NCBI GenBank assembly: GCA_020059485.1
Contig: JAGVCA010000044.1
Location: forward strand, 1 to 54,211
Direction of reading: 5' to 3'
DNA: 54,211 bases
Source: Anaerolineales bacterium
Lineage (GTDB): Bacteria; Chloroflexota; Anaerolineae; Anaerolineales; UBA11579
Part shown: piece by piece, positions 1 to 8,690 of the stretch
Position numbering within the stretch: the first letter of the stretch is position 1
Layout of the letters: the number at the start of each line of letters is the position of its first letter
Notes under the pieces: model-generated
Told to the model about the DNA's origin: nothing
Seen by the model: the letters and a program-made list of their open reading frames with translations, nothing else
Database searches by the model: none
Made by a program: the position numbers and the translations under genes

Positions 1-1
1 A

Positions 2-55
2 CTGGCTCTCTCAGCCTTGCAGCGCAAGATCGACATCAACCTCCTGACACAATGA
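2..55 (+). CDS. Possible 3-prime end of a gene cut by the window edge
   Basis: Frame 2 is open from the first base to a TGA at 53-55 and gives 17 residues ending in INLLTQ. The codons look plausible for a protein C-terminus, but the stretch is far too short to identify or to prove coding. No function is assigned. Confidence 0.2.
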   Translation: MALSALQRKIDINLLTQ

Positions 56-115
56 AACATTTGTTCTTGTTTCAGATTATACAACACCGCAGCATACAAA
101 ACAAGCAAATCCCGC

Positions 116-161
116 GTGGCTTTTCATCCCCACGGCTCGAAGCCGGGGGCTTTAAAGCCAC
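116..161. repeat. Long nested hairpin resembling an IS200/IS605-type end
   Basis: The outer arms GTGGCTTT (116-123) and AAAGCCAC (154-161) are perfectly complementary. They enclose a second stem, CCCC-A-CGGCT, loop CGA, AGCCG-GGGG (128-149), with one bulged A. The inner stem, with CCCCACGGCT facing AGCCGGGGG, resembles from memory the subterminal hairpins of IS200/IS605 and IS1341-type elements, whose right-end hairpin is part of the omega RNA. No tnpA or tnpB gene lies beside it, so it would be a solo remnant. It could equally be a terminator hairpin without a T-tract. Confidence 0.4.
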
Positions 162-231
162 TATTTCGGTAAGTCTGCCGCCGCTAGGCTCGTCTGAATA
201 TCATCGACAACAACACCAGGAGCATTGAGAC

Positions 232-804
232 ATGATCGACTTCACCCCCATTCACGAAAACAAGACCAATTGGACCCGGTTCGCCACCCAATACTGCCCA
301 CAAGACCTGGCTGAGCAAACCAATTGGCTGACCGACCGCATCCTGGAAATGATCGCCGATGCCAGCGATGCCGATGTCGTTTTCCAACCGACTGACCTCG
401 AAGCCCATGACCCATACACGGATAACCCCGCAGAAACGGGAATTAGCTGGACCCTCGGTCATGTGATCGTCCACCTGACCGCCTCGAACGAGGAATCCGC
501 ATTTCTGGCAGCCGAGCTGGCCCGCGGTGTGGAGATGGCACCTCGGCGTTCGCGCTACGAAGTATACTGGGAAACGGTCACTACCATCGAGCAGTGCCGC
601 CGCCGGCTGGAAGAGAGCCGCCGCATGCTACTGGCCAGCCTGGACCTGTGGCCGGACCTGCCGCACCTGGAGAATTATTACAAGACCGAACAAGGCCTCA
701 AGATCACCCCGGTGGCGCGCTTCCTGCTCGGGCAGAACCATGCTGTCGGCCACCTCGGTCAGATCGAAGAGATCCTCCGCCAGGCCCGGGCTGTACGCAC
801 TTAA
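232..804 (+). CDS. DinB-like (YfiT/DinB superfamily) four-helix protein
   Basis: This 190-aa protein fits the DinB superfamily of small four-helix bundles that bind a divalent metal through three histidines. Visible candidates are His77 and His81 in the segment TLGHVIVHL and the pair in NHAVGHLGQIEEIL near the C-terminus, the latter a typical DinB helix-4 signature. Family members include thiol transferases that use bacillithiol or mycothiol, and stress proteins of unknown activity; the substrate here cannot be told. The start is supported by an AGGAG box about nine bases upstream. It stands alone, with convergent transcription toward the cytochrome gene on the other strand. Confidence 0.8.
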   Translation: MIDFTPIHENKTNWTRFATQYCPQDLAEQTNWLTDRILEMIADASDADVVFQPTDLEAHDPYTDNPAETGISWTLGHVIVHLTASNEESAFLAAELARGVEMAPRRSRYEVYWETVTTIEQCRRRLEESRRMLLASLDLWPDLPHLENYYKTEQGLKITPVARFLLGQNHAVGHLGQIEEILRQARAVRT

Positions 805-850
805 ACCAAATGGTAGTCCAGGTCGAGCCGCCCTGGACTGTAAACAAAAA

Positions 851-875
851 AGAGGCCGGGTATTCTCCGGCCTCT
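851..875 (-). terminator. Intrinsic terminator behind the NapC-like cytochrome gene
   Basis: The nine-base-pair stem AGAGGCCGG/CCGGCCTCT is followed on the minus strand by TTTTTTG, a standard Rho-independent terminator. It sits about 20 bases after the minus-strand cytochrome stop codon. The stem may also stop plus-strand transcription from the DinB-like gene, although the plus-strand T-run is poor. Confidence 0.85.
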
Positions 876-893
876 CACATTTAACACGCAGTC

Positions 894-2630
894 TTAATTC
901 TCCGGCGCACCTGCCCGGATCCATGCTTCCAGCAGCGCCAATTCCTCATCATCCAGCTGGACATAGTGCGAAGTCTCACCGGCTTGCCGGGCGAACACCA
1001 GGCTGGCCGTCAGATCGTCAGGCACAATCCCCGGACCGCTGACTCCGCCGGCGAGCAGACTCTCAAAAGTGGTCACATCCAGACCCCCGGTCGCCTCGCT
1101 GCCATGGCAGGCCGCGCAGTTCGTCTGCAGCAGGTTGCCGATCACGCCATCATAGGTCAGATCGTCTCCAGCGGCCGCGGTTTCTGGTGGGCGGGCCGCG
1201 ATTAGCGCTTCCAGCTGCTCGGTCAGGATCGGTTCCAGAGCCGGATCGTTGAATCCGGCATAGGTCCAGATATTGCCGTGGCAGGCTTCATTGCCGCAGA
1301 ACGAATCATCTACCGGGGGTTTGCCTACCAGCATCGCCAGATCGTCGACACCCTCGGGGGTCGTGTGGCAAGCCTTGCAGGAATTGTCCTTCACCCGGCC
1401 GTGCAAAGCGATCCAGGTGGTCAGGGTATGCGAAACCGGCTCCGGCCCGCTGACCAGTTCGATCTCAGTCGTCAGTTCTGTAACCGATGAGATCACCGGG
1501 ACCGAGTGACAGATGTTACACTCCAGGCGGACCGCCTCACTAGCGGCGCTGAAATGCTTGCCATCATGGCAGCGGAAGCAGCCTGGATCTTCCTTGTGGC
1601 CCAGGTTGTTCGGATGTGAGTCCCAGTCGATCTTCTGATCGGGGAACACGCTCTTGTAATAGATATCCTGCAGGGTGGCGATCGCCTGGTTGATCTCCTC
1701 GTATTGCTCGCTGTACACCTCGATGTAGTTCTCGGCATAGAACTCGCCAAGACCATTCATCGCATCCAGGGCTGTGGCCATATCCGGGTAATCAGCATCC
1801 AGCAGGCGGATCGATTCGCGCACCACATAGGGCAGCCGATCCGAGATAAACCCCTTCGAAACGGCATTGTTGACCGCTGTTTCCGGATGCGGGATCCGGT
1901 GGGTGATCCGGTTGTGGCAGGTGATGCAGTCCATCTGCTGCAGGTCCTCTTCCTCGATCGAATCCGGATCAAAATCTGAAGAAATATCGATGTACTCGGT
2001 CCGGTTGCCATCCACATCTTCTACCACCACATACGGGATCTCCTGGGCCAGTTCATCTTCGGCATAGAAGTAGATCGGGTTCTCGATGTGCCAGTGGATG
2101 CCAAAGCCCAGCCCTTCGCGGGCTGATCCGCCGCCGGTTCGCATGATCAGATACAGGTTATAAGCGCTGTTGGCCTCGTTTTGGAGGTACATCACCATTT
2201 GCTGCAGGCTGTCATCCGAGAATTTCTCCGGGAAATGGCAAGTCTCGCAGGTCTCCGGCGCCGGGCGCATGTTTTTCGCCCGGATCGGGTATTCATACTG
2301 CTTGGTGATATTCAGCACCACATGCCGCAGATCACCCGCCTTGCGGGTAAAACGCTGGGTGAATGGGTCCCGGCCGATATGGCATTCCACACACTGGACG
2401 CGGGCATGCGGCGAAACCAAGTAAGCGGAATATTGCGGGGGCATGGTGTGGCAGGCTGTGCCACAAAATTCAGGGGAGTTGGTGTATTCCCAGCCGTAAG
2501 ACCCTCCGATAAACACGAAGATCGTCAGCAGACCGAGAGCGGCATACGGCAACACCCGCCGCCAGGTGGCGGCGCTCTCCGTGGGGAGGAAAAAACGGCG
2601 CAGGGCTTCTTTGATCCTGTTCATGTGCAC
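894..2630 (-). CDS. Membrane-anchored multiheme cytochrome c, NapC/NirT-like N-terminus
   Basis: A 578-aa protein with a cytoplasmic basic N-terminus, one membrane helix (about residues 26-47) and a large extracytoplasmic part. It carries seven canonical CXXCH heme sites (CVECH, CETCH, CITCH, CFRCH, CNICH, CKACH, CAACH) plus CGTACH at 56-61 (CX3CH) and CGNEACH near residue 450 (CX4CH), so seven to nine hemes. The anchor followed by two closely spaced heme motifs resembles NapC/NirT/NrfH quinol dehydrogenases, which pass electrons from menaquinol to periplasmic partners. The last 80 residues look like a separate small cytochrome c domain. GTG at 2630 lies 4 nt after AAGGAG; an in-frame ATG at 2624 is the alternative start. 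The hexaheme lipoprotein upstream has its own terminator, so the two genes are probably separate transcripts. The electron acceptor is unknown. Confidence 0.85.
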   Translation of the reverse strand: MHMNRIKEALRRFFLPTESAATWRRVLPYAALGLLTIFVFIGGSYGWEYTNSPEFCGTACHTMPPQYSAYLVSPHARVQCVECHIGRDPFTQRFTRKAGDLRHVVLNITKQYEYPIRAKNMRPAPETCETCHFPEKFSDDSLQQMVMYLQNEANSAYNLYLIMRTGGGSAREGLGFGIHWHIENPIYFYAEDELAQEIPYVVVEDVDGNRTEYIDISSDFDPDSIEEEDLQQMDCITCHNRITHRIPHPETAVNNAVSKGFISDRLPYVVRESIRLLDADYPDMATALDAMNGLGEFYAENYIEVYSEQYEEINQAIATLQDIYYKSVFPDQKIDWDSHPNNLGHKEDPGCFRCHDGKHFSAASEAVRLECNICHSVPVISSVTELTTEIELVSGPEPVSHTLTTWIALHGRVKDNSCKACHTTPEGVDDLAMLVGKPPVDDSFCGNEACHGNIWTYAGFNDPALEPILTEQLEALIAARPPETAAAGDDLTYDGVIGNLLQTNCAACHGSEATGGLDVTTFESLLAGGVSGPGIVPDDLTASLVFARQAGETSHYVQLDDEELALLEAWIRAGAPEN

Positions 2631-2732
2631 ATATCTCCTTTCCTTTCCTGAGAGAATTATACTGCAACACCGATAATCTCGGCAAAATTAGGGAGAAAAA
2701 GGGTACGCTGAATAACCAGTATTGGAAAAAAA

Positions 2733-2764
2733 ACAACGGCCGGCACTTGCGCGCCGGCCGTTGT
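2733..2764 (-). terminator. Intrinsic terminator behind the hexaheme lipoprotein gene
   Basis: A perfect twelve-base-pair GC-rich stem (2733-2744 with 2753-2764) is followed on the minus strand by a run of eight T residues. It lies about 37 bases after the stop codon of the hexaheme lipoprotein gene and before the next cytochrome gene, so it separates the two transcripts. Confidence 0.9.
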
Positions 2765-2800
2765 TGTAATGGCTATACGGTGTGTCAAACCCTCGCAGGC

Positions 2801-3817
2801 TTACTCGAAAGCAGCCAGCGAGAAGTCAAGCAGTTGTTCGACGTAACCAGGGTTGTGAACGCCCAGGCTGCCGTCATCCACAATGGTGAGATAGTTCCAA
2901 AGCGCCTGGGCCTGAGCGGCCGGGTAGAACCCGACAACTGGATGGACCTCTTCGTCCTCAACAATCAGCAAACCAGCAGTGAGCAGGGCTTCTTCCAGTT
3001 CAGCCAGCTTGGCGGCAACCTCGGTCTGGAAACCGTTCAGGTCAAAGTTTTCCAGATCGGTGTGGCAAGTCTGGCAGGCAGAGACGGTCGGCGTGAAGGT
3101 GTGATTATCGTTCTCGCCAAGGTGGCAGGCTACACAGGTGTCTTCGATCAGCGAGAAGTGCGAACCGGGATTCCCCTCAATACCAGCGCCAACCGCACCG
3201 ATCAACACTGCCGACTGCGGACCCAGATGCGGACCCCAGTGGGTACTGTTGACTTCGATGTTGCCATCGGCATCCGGTTCACCGGCAGTGCGGCGAGGCT
3301 GGTGGCAGTTGGCACACAGGTTACCGGCACCACCATCGTAGGTCACGCCTTCGACGGCGTAGTATTCCACCGGAGCCACAGTCTCCAACGCCCAGTCAGC
3401 GCCGGTGTAGGTGGTATGGATCTGGTGGCAGGTGCGGCAGTCCTGATGGGTAACATCAGCGATGTCGCCTTCCCAGGTCCCCGGTGTCAGGCCTTCTGCA
3501 ACCATCTTGGAGAAGGATGCACCTGAGTGGCAGGCAGCACAACCATCGCGGCCGCCAGCATAGGCCAGGCCAGCGCCTGATCCGTGGACGGAATTCTCCC
3601 ACGGGATTTTCTTCCCGGTAATGATCGCGGTGTCGTTATGGCACTCCGTGCAGGTCAGGCTGGACATATCAGCGACTTCACCTGCAGGACCGGCAGGGCC
3701 GGCAGGGCCAGCCGGGCCAGCAGGCCCGGGAGGACCTTGCTCACCCGCACAGGCCGTCAGCACCACGGCAACGACCAGGAAGGTCAATAAAAACAGCAAA
3801 CTCGTAGTTTTCTTCAT
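2801..3817 (-). CDS. Hexaheme c-type cytochrome lipoprotein with collagen-like spacer
   Basis: A 338-aa protein with a lipoprotein signal peptide: hydrophobic residues 7-20 and a good lipobox, LTAC, with Cys23. Directly after the lipidated cysteine come about seven Gly-X-Y triplets (residues 25-48), mostly Gly-Pro-Ala, forming a short collagen-like stalk. Six CXXCH sites follow: CTECH (56-60), CAACH (93-97), CRTCH (127-131), CANCH, CVACH and CQTCH; the last 90 residues carry none. Extra histidines (for example in NSVHGS and STHWGPH) could be distal heme ligands. The likely role is an outer-face electron carrier working with the adjacent NapC-like cytochrome. An AGGAGT box precedes ATG. The specific redox partner cannot be deduced. 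Confidence 0.85.
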   Translation of the reverse strand: MKKTTSLLFLLTFLVVAVVLTACAGEQGPPGPAGPAGPAGPAGPAGEVADMSSLTCTECHNDTAIITGKKIPWENSVHGSGAGLAYAGGRDGCAACHSGASFSKMVAEGLTPGTWEGDIADVTHQDCRTCHQIHTTYTGADWALETVAPVEYYAVEGVTYDGGAGNLCANCHQPRRTAGEPDADGNIEVNSTHWGPHLGPQSAVLIGAVGAGIEGNPGSHFSLIEDTCVACHLGENDNHTFTPTVSACQTCHTDLENFDLNGFQTEVAAKLAELEEALLTAGLLIVEDEEVHPVVGFYPAAQAQALWNYLTIVDDGSLGVHNPGYVEQLLDFSLAAFE

Positions 3818-4209
3818 ACTCCTAACCTTTCCTAATTAGTCTGTATGGTTACAGGTTAACGGATAGAACAGAGCAAGTCTCCTACCCGAAAGCCATTACA
3901 CTATAAGTATACCTTATATCTACTTATGTGAAAGTGTGTTACTTGTCCCTTATTAATGGGACACTTGTCCTGCAAAAAACGGACATTGATCACGTCCGGA
4001 TTGTAGATTCTGGTAAGTTTCCCCTGATTAATAGCATTTTTAGTCTCAATCTTCCGCCGTTTCATGGAAACGAAATGGGGTATTCGCGGGTTTCGCGCAT
4101 GCCTGCCAACGATTGGTATAATTCCTGTTTGGGTGCAGCCTCTTTACAAGAAATAAAACATTTGTGCTATAATTCACTCGATACCGAAACCCGTCTGAAA
4201 GGCCCCGGC
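3818..4209. other. Divergent intergenic region between cytochrome gene and uvrA
   Basis: This 392-base region separates divergent genes. It is AT-richer than its surroundings around 3895-3930, where several TATA-like hexamers on the minus strand may start the cytochrome transcript, but no convincing -35/-10 pair stands out. The uvrA frame remains open through 3928-4209, yet the encoded residues do not resemble UvrA and the conserved N-terminus begins at 4210. A TATAAT at 4117-4122 and the extended -10 at 4165-4173 are plus-strand promoter candidates. Confidence 0.5.
4165..4173 (+). promoter_or_regulatory. Extended -10 promoter for uvrA
   Basis: The sequence TGCTATAAT is an extended -10 element (TGN-TATAAT). 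Initiation would fall near 4180, leaving a leader of about 30 bases before the uvrA ATG at 4210. No LexA-type box was recognised next to it. Confidence 0.5.
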
Positions 4210-7128
4210 ATGTCCGAAAAAGCAATCCGAGTAGTGGGCGCTAATGCCCACAACCTGAAGAATATCACCGTCGAGATCCCCCGCGACAAATTTGTCGTCA
4301 TCACCGGGCTATCCGGGTCCGGCAAGTCCTCACTGGCATTCGATACCATCTTTGCCGAAGGCCAGCGCCGCTATGTCGAATCGCTGTCTGCCTACGCACG
4401 GCAATTCCTCGGCCAGATGGACAAACCGGATGTCGAGTACATCGAGGGCCTGTCTCCCGCCGTCTCCATCGACCAGCGCGGTGCATCTCACAACCCCCGC
4501 TCCACTGTCGGGACCGTGACCGAAGTGTACGACTATCTGCGCCTGCTCTTCGCCCGCGTCGGTATCCCCCACTGCCCGGTCTGCGGCCGCGAGGTCGCCC
4601 GACAGTCCGCCCAGGAGATCGTCGATGCCATCCTGACCATGCCAGCCGGCAGCCGTTTGCTGGTGCTGGCCCCGATGGTCAGCCACCGCAAGGGCACCCA
4701 CCAGGCCGTGCTGGAAGAGATCTCCAAAGCGGGCTTTGTGCGCGCCCGGGTGAATGGCGAAGTCATCGATCTGAGCGAGAACCAGATCGAACTCGACCGC
4801 TACAAGAACCACACCATCGAAGCCGTTGTCGACCGGCTGGTGCTGCACGCCCCGGAGAATGAAGAAGAAACCGACAACTTCCGCTCCCGGCTGACCGACT
4901 CGGTCGAAACCGCCCTGCAATTCGGGGACGGGGTCATCACCATCCACGATCTCTCATCCGAACCGCCGGAGGATCTCCGCTTCTCGGAACACCTGGCCTG
5001 CCCGGAGCATGGCAGCACCATCCCCGAGATCGAACCACGCACCTTTTCCTTTAATACTCCGCACGGCGCTTGCCCGGAATGCCAGGGCATTGGCACCAAG
5101 CTGGAGATCGATCCCGATCTGCTGATCCCGAACAAATCCCGCTCGATCAATGAAGGCGCCATCAATGCCGGCGAGTGGGGCGGACCGCGCGATTACGGCG
5201 GTTATTACTGGCAGATGCTGGTCGGCGCCTGTGAAGAGTACGGCATTGATATGGAAGCCCCTATTTCTTCACTTACCCCGGAACAAATGGATGTCATCCT
5301 CTACGGTACGCATGGCAAGGAAGTCACCGTCCGCTACACCCGCAAGAGTGGGCGGGTCTCCACCTTTCATGCTGTCTATGAAGGCGCGATCCCCAACCTG
5401 GAGCGCCGCTTCAGAGAGACCAACTCCTCCTACATGCGTGAGCGCATCATGGAATTCATGAACGACCGCGACTGCCCGGCGTGCAAGGGCGCCCGGCTGC
5501 GGCCGGAAGCACTGGCCGTGACCGTTGACGGTGTCAACATCCTCGAGGTCACCACCTGGCCAGTGGCCGATACCCTCAAATGGGCCAAGAAACTGAACGG
5601 GCGCAACTCACCGCTCAGCGAACGCGCCCGGATCATCGCCAATCGGGTAATGAAGGAGATCAGCGAACGGCTGCAGTTCATGGTGGATGTCGGCCTGGAA
5701 TACCTGACCCTCAGCCGGACGGCCAAGACGCTCTCCGGCGGGGAAGCCCAGCGCATCCGGCTGGCAACCCAGATCGGCTCCCGCTTGATGGGGGTACTGT
5801 ACGTGCTGGATGAGCCCTCCATCGGACTGCACGCCCGCGACAACGCCAGGCTGCTCAACACCCTGATGGGCCTGCGCGATATTGGCAACACAGTACTGGT
5901 CGTGGAGCATGACGACGAGACCATCCGCCAGGCGGACTGGATCGTCGACCTCGGTCCGGGTGCTGGCGAATTTGGCGGCGAGGTTGTGGCTGAAGGGCCG
6001 GTTTCCGAGATCCTCAAAAACAAGAAGTCGCTCACCGGACAATATCTCTCCGGGAAGAAACAGATCCCGGTCCCGAAAGTGCGCCGCAACGGCAACGGGC
6101 ACGAACTGGTCGTGCGCGGCGCTCGAGTGAACAACCTCAAGAACATCGACATCCACTTCCCTCTGGGCAAGCTGATTTGCATCACCGGCGTCTCCGGTTC
6201 AGGCAAGTCCTCGCTGATGAACGAAGTGCTCTACAAAGCCCTGGCGCGCGAACTGAACGGAGCCCGCACCATCCCCGGCGAACACGATGCCATCGAAGGG
6301 CTGGAATACCTCGACAAGATCATCAACATCGACCAGTCGCCGATCGGGCGGACGCCGCGCTCCAACCCCGGCACCTATACCGGCCTGTTCGACCATATCC
6401 GGTCGCTGTTCACCGAACTGCCAGAAAGCAAGGTGCGCGGCTACAAACCGGGCCGCTTCTCCTTCAATGTCAAGGGTGGCCGCTGTGAGGCTTGCCAGGG
6501 CCAGGGCCAGATCAAGATCGAAATGCAGTTCCTGCCCGACGTGTACGTGCCCTGCGAGGTGTGCGGCGGCAGCCGCTTCAACCGGGAAACTTTACAGGTC
6601 AAGTTCAAGGGCATGACCATCTCCGATATCCTCGATATGCCGATCGACCGTGCCTTGAAGGAGTTCGAAGCCTTCCCCTCAATGGTCAACAAACTCGAAA
6701 CACTGGCAGATGTCGGTCTCGGTTATCTGACGATCGGCCAGCCAGCCCCGACGCTCTCAGGCGGCGAGGCCCAACGCGTCAAGTTGGCCCGAGAGCTCTC
6801 CAAGCGCTCCACCGGACAGACGATCTACATCCTGGATGAGCCTTCAGTTGGCCTGCATGCCGCCGATGTCCACAAGCTGATCGACGTGCTCCACCGACTG
6901 GTGGACAGCGGCAACACCATCGTGATCATCGAACACAACATGGAGATCATCAAAGTTGCCGACCATATCATTGATCTTGGCCCCGAAGGCGGCGGGCGCG
7001 GCGGAAAGATCGTCGCGCAAGGTTCGCCGGAAGAGGTCGCCGAGGTCAGCAAGAGCTTCACCGGGCAATATCTGCGGCCTTATCTCGGACTGAACGGCGG
7101 CAAGATTAAGGGCCGGCATTCCGGCTAA
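4210..7128 (+). CDS. uvrA: Excinuclease ABC subunit A
   Basis: UvrA is the damage-sensing ATPase of nucleotide excision repair; it loads UvrB on lesions. The product from ATG 4210 is 972 aa, close to the family norm. It has two ABC modules: the first Walker [10 protein letters not shown] at residues 33-41 and signature [12 protein letters not shown]; the second Walker [10 protein letters not shown] near residue 660 and signature [12 protein letters not shown]. Walker B segments [10 protein letters not shown] and [10 protein letters not shown] are present, as are zinc-module cysteine pairs (CPVCG, CPECQG, CPACKG, CEACQG, CEVCGG). The frame continues 94 codons upstream, but that part is unlike UvrA and the extended -10 box lies inside it, so 4210 is preferred. 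The Shine-Dalgarno (AAAGG) is weak. uvrB and uvrC are not nearby. Confidence 0.97.
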   Translation: MSEKAIRVVGANAHNLKNITVEIPRDKFVVITGLSGSGKSSLAFDTIFAEGQRRYVESLSAYARQFLGQMDKPDVEYIEGLSPAVSIDQRGASHNPRSTVGTVTEVYDYLRLLFARVGIPHCPVCGREVARQSAQEIVDAILTMPAGSRLLVLAPMVSHRKGTHQAVLEEISKAGFVRARVNGEVIDLSENQIELDRYKNHTIEAVVDRLVLHAPENEEETDNFRSRLTDSVETALQFGDGVITIHDLSSEPPEDLRFSEHLACPEHGSTIPEIEPRTFSFNTPHGACPECQGIGTKLEIDPDLLIPNKSRSINEGAINAGEWGGPRDYGGYYWQMLVGACEEYGIDMEAPISSLTPEQMDVILYGTHGKEVTVRYTRKSGRVSTFHAVYEGAIPNLERRFRETNSSYMRERIMEFMNDRDCPACKGARLRPEALAVTVDGVNILEVTTWPVADTLKWAKKLNGRNSPLSERARIIANRVMKEISERLQFMVDVGLEYLTLSRTAKTLSGGEAQRIRLATQIGSRLMGVLYVLDEPSIGLHARDNARLLNTLMGLRDIGNTVLVVEHDDETIRQADWIVDLGPGAGEFGGEVVAEGPVSEILKNKKSLTGQYLSGKKQIPVPKVRRNGNGHELVVRGARVNNLKNIDIHFPLGKLICITGVSGSGKSSLMNEVLYKALARELNGARTIPGEHDAIEGLEYLDKIINIDQSPIGRTPRSNPGTYTGLFDHIRSLFTELPESKVRGYKPGRFSFNVKGGRCEACQGQGQIKIEMQFLPDVYVPCEVCGGSRFNRETLQVKFKGMTISDILDMPIDRALKEFEAFPSMVNKLETLADVGLGYLTIGQPAPTLSGGEAQRVKLARELSKRSTGQTIYILDEPSVGLHAADVHKLIDVLHRLVDSGNTIVIIEHNMEIIKVADHIIDLGPEGGGRGGKIVAQGSPEEVAEVSKSFTGQYLRPYLGLNGGKIKGRHSG

Positions 7129-7208
7129 GTCTTCCGCTCGCACAAGTTCGCTATTTGTAATACAATTAGCATTTGTGGCAATCCAACCAACCAGAAACCA
7201 GGTCTGAG

Positions 7209-7502
7209 ATGAAACAACCCGTAACGCTGGAAAAATTACAAAAGTTCGTCTCCAAGCGGGACAACAAAAAGAGCAAAAAGAACGACTACTTCCTCAAGTT
7301 CATTGAAGAAGTGGGCGAACTTTCAGAGATGATCAACAAAGATCGAAAAATGAACCCGGGAGACGAACGAATGAAGGCCATCAAACACACCATCGACGAG
7401 GAAATGGCAGACGTGCTCTATTACCTGGTCGTGCTGGCCAACGTCAACGACGTCAACCTCGAAGAAGCCTTTATCCGGAAGACCGAGTATCGAGATCGAT
7501 GA
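7209..7502 (+). CDS. MazG-like nucleotide pyrophosphohydrolase
   Basis: A 97-aa all-helical protein with the MazG/RS21-C6 signature: EEVGELSE near residue 30 and EEMADVLYYL near residue 65 provide the acidic metal-binding residues of the EExxE and ExxD motifs. Such enzymes hydrolyse (d)NTPs to monophosphate and pyrophosphate, often as house-cleaning enzymes. ATG 7209 is preferred over the ATG twelve codons upstream because homology begins there and AGG lies about nine bases before it. A lysine-rich segment (KKSKKND) precedes the first motif. The gene is short but complete for the single-domain family; substrate is unknown. It converges on the opine-dehydrogenase-like gene. Confidence 0.8.
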   Translation: MKQPVTLEKLQKFVSKRDNKKSKKNDYFLKFIEEVGELSEMINKDRKMNPGDERMKAIKHTIDEEMADVLYYLVVLANVNDVNLEEAFIRKTEYRDR

Positions 7503-7544
7503 GCACGGGTACTCATCTATTTCTACACTCCTGAGCAGATCCAT

Positions 7545-8690
7545 CTAGACCGCAGTAATAAAACTCTCCGAATTGAATATCGATAATAGCAGGTGATTGT
7601 CGTTGCCCAATGCCAGTGACCGCAAGTCATCGGGAGTCAGGTGGTCCAACCCCAGCTTCTCAACCGTCCGGCCGCTCTCCCAATAATCCTTCTGGCGGAT
7701 GATGCAGGCCAGCCGGATCAGGCTCTCCATACCGCGCACCCGCACCCCCAGTTTCCGCCCCAACGAAGCCATGGGCACAAGACTCATCGGGATGTCCTCA
7801 TTCACATAGCGGTGATTGATCGTAGAAGGCGCTTTGATGCCGCGGTATCCTTGCTGGTTGTGAATCGCTTCCATCAGGTTCTCCCCGATCGAATCGTAAG
7901 CCATCTCCAGCCACTCAACGGCAGACATCAGATTGATCCCCAGCGCCTGCCCGATCCTGAGGCGCTCCCGGTCAACCGCTTCCATCACCCGTGAGATCGA
8001 GGGCGTGACTCCGTCAATGTAGAACTGGAACTCGCCCCCCGAGGTCTCGATCCAGCCGGCATTGTGAAGCGTGATGGTTGGATGGAAAATGGCCCCGATA
8101 TTGTCCAGCCCGGTATGCAGCACGCTTTTCCCGTTGATAAATTGCGGAAAGAACGGGTGCAGCGCCTCCAGGACCGCGGCAGTATCGGTCGCCGGGAAAG
8201 CCGCTACCGGGACGCCATCCTTAACCCGATAAAGGTAAGCCTGAGTCGGGCCGTCTGAGCGGCAGGCGTAGATCAAAGTCTGGGCCTCAGCGATCAGAAC
8301 TTTCGCCAGACAGCCATAGTTGTTGAGCACCTTTCGGAACTCGATCGCCCCGAAGGTTCTGCCCGGGTTCAGCACCACGATCTGCTCATCCGCCAGATAC
8401 GGTGCCATCCTGGCCGCAATATCGGCATGGGCGAATGCAGGCACGACCACCATGATGATCCTGCTGGCCCTCACCGCCTCCTCGATATCCGAGGTGACCA
8501 GCGCCAGTTGTCCAAAACCTTTTTCGACCCCCTCCCCCCTCAAGGTGATGCCGCTACGTTCCGCGATCAACTCGATGTTCTTCCAGGTACGGTTGTAGAG
8601 CGTCACTTCAGCGCCCATCACGGCCAGGTGGGCTGCCATGGATTTACCGCCATGCCCCGCCCCTATCACAGTGATCCGATTGTTATTCAT
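7545..8690 (-). CDS. NAD/NADP octopine/nopaline dehydrogenase-family protein
   Basis: A 381-aa two-domain oxidoreductase. The N-terminal Rossmann domain opens with GAGHGGKSMAAHLA, a dinucleotide-binding loop; the C-terminal helical domain includes GAIFHPTITLHNAGWIE, where the conserved histidine of opine dehydrogenases is expected. Opine dehydrogenases reductively join an amino acid and a 2-oxo acid, but related proteins act on other imine or keto substrates, so the reaction is open. The start is ATG 8690, which shares one base with the TGA of the upstream B12-binding gene and has a GGAGG box eight bases before it. The five codons further upstream are not needed. The overlap implies translational coupling and a shared pathway. 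Confidence 0.85.
   Translation of the reverse strand: MNNNRITVIGAGHGGKSMAAHLAVMGAEVTLYNRTWKNIELIAERSGITLRGEGVEKGFGQLALVTSDIEEAVRASRIIMVVVPAFAHADIAARMAPYLADEQIVVLNPGRTFGAIEFRKVLNNYGCLAKVLIAEAQTLIYACRSDGPTQAYLYRVKDGVPVAAFPATDTAAVLEALHPFFPQFINGKSVLHTGLDNIGAIFHPTITLHNAGWIETSGGEFQFYIDGVTPSISRVMEAVDRERLRIGQALGINLMSAVEWLEMAYDSIGENLMEAIHNQQGYRGIKAPSTINHRYVNEDIPMSLVPMASLGRKLGVRVRGMESLIRLACIIRQKDYWESGRTVEKLGLDHLTPDDLRSLALGNDNHLLLSIFNSESFITAV

Noticed and set aside
3928-4209. N-terminal extension of uvrA by 94 codons
   Set aside because: The encoded residues do not resemble UvrA; the extended -10 at 4165 and the conserved N-terminus at 4210 support the shorter start.
7209-7502. MazG gene as frameshifted fragment
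   Set aside because: The length and the two acidic motifs fit a complete single-domain MazG-like protein; no homologous continuation was recognised in other frames.
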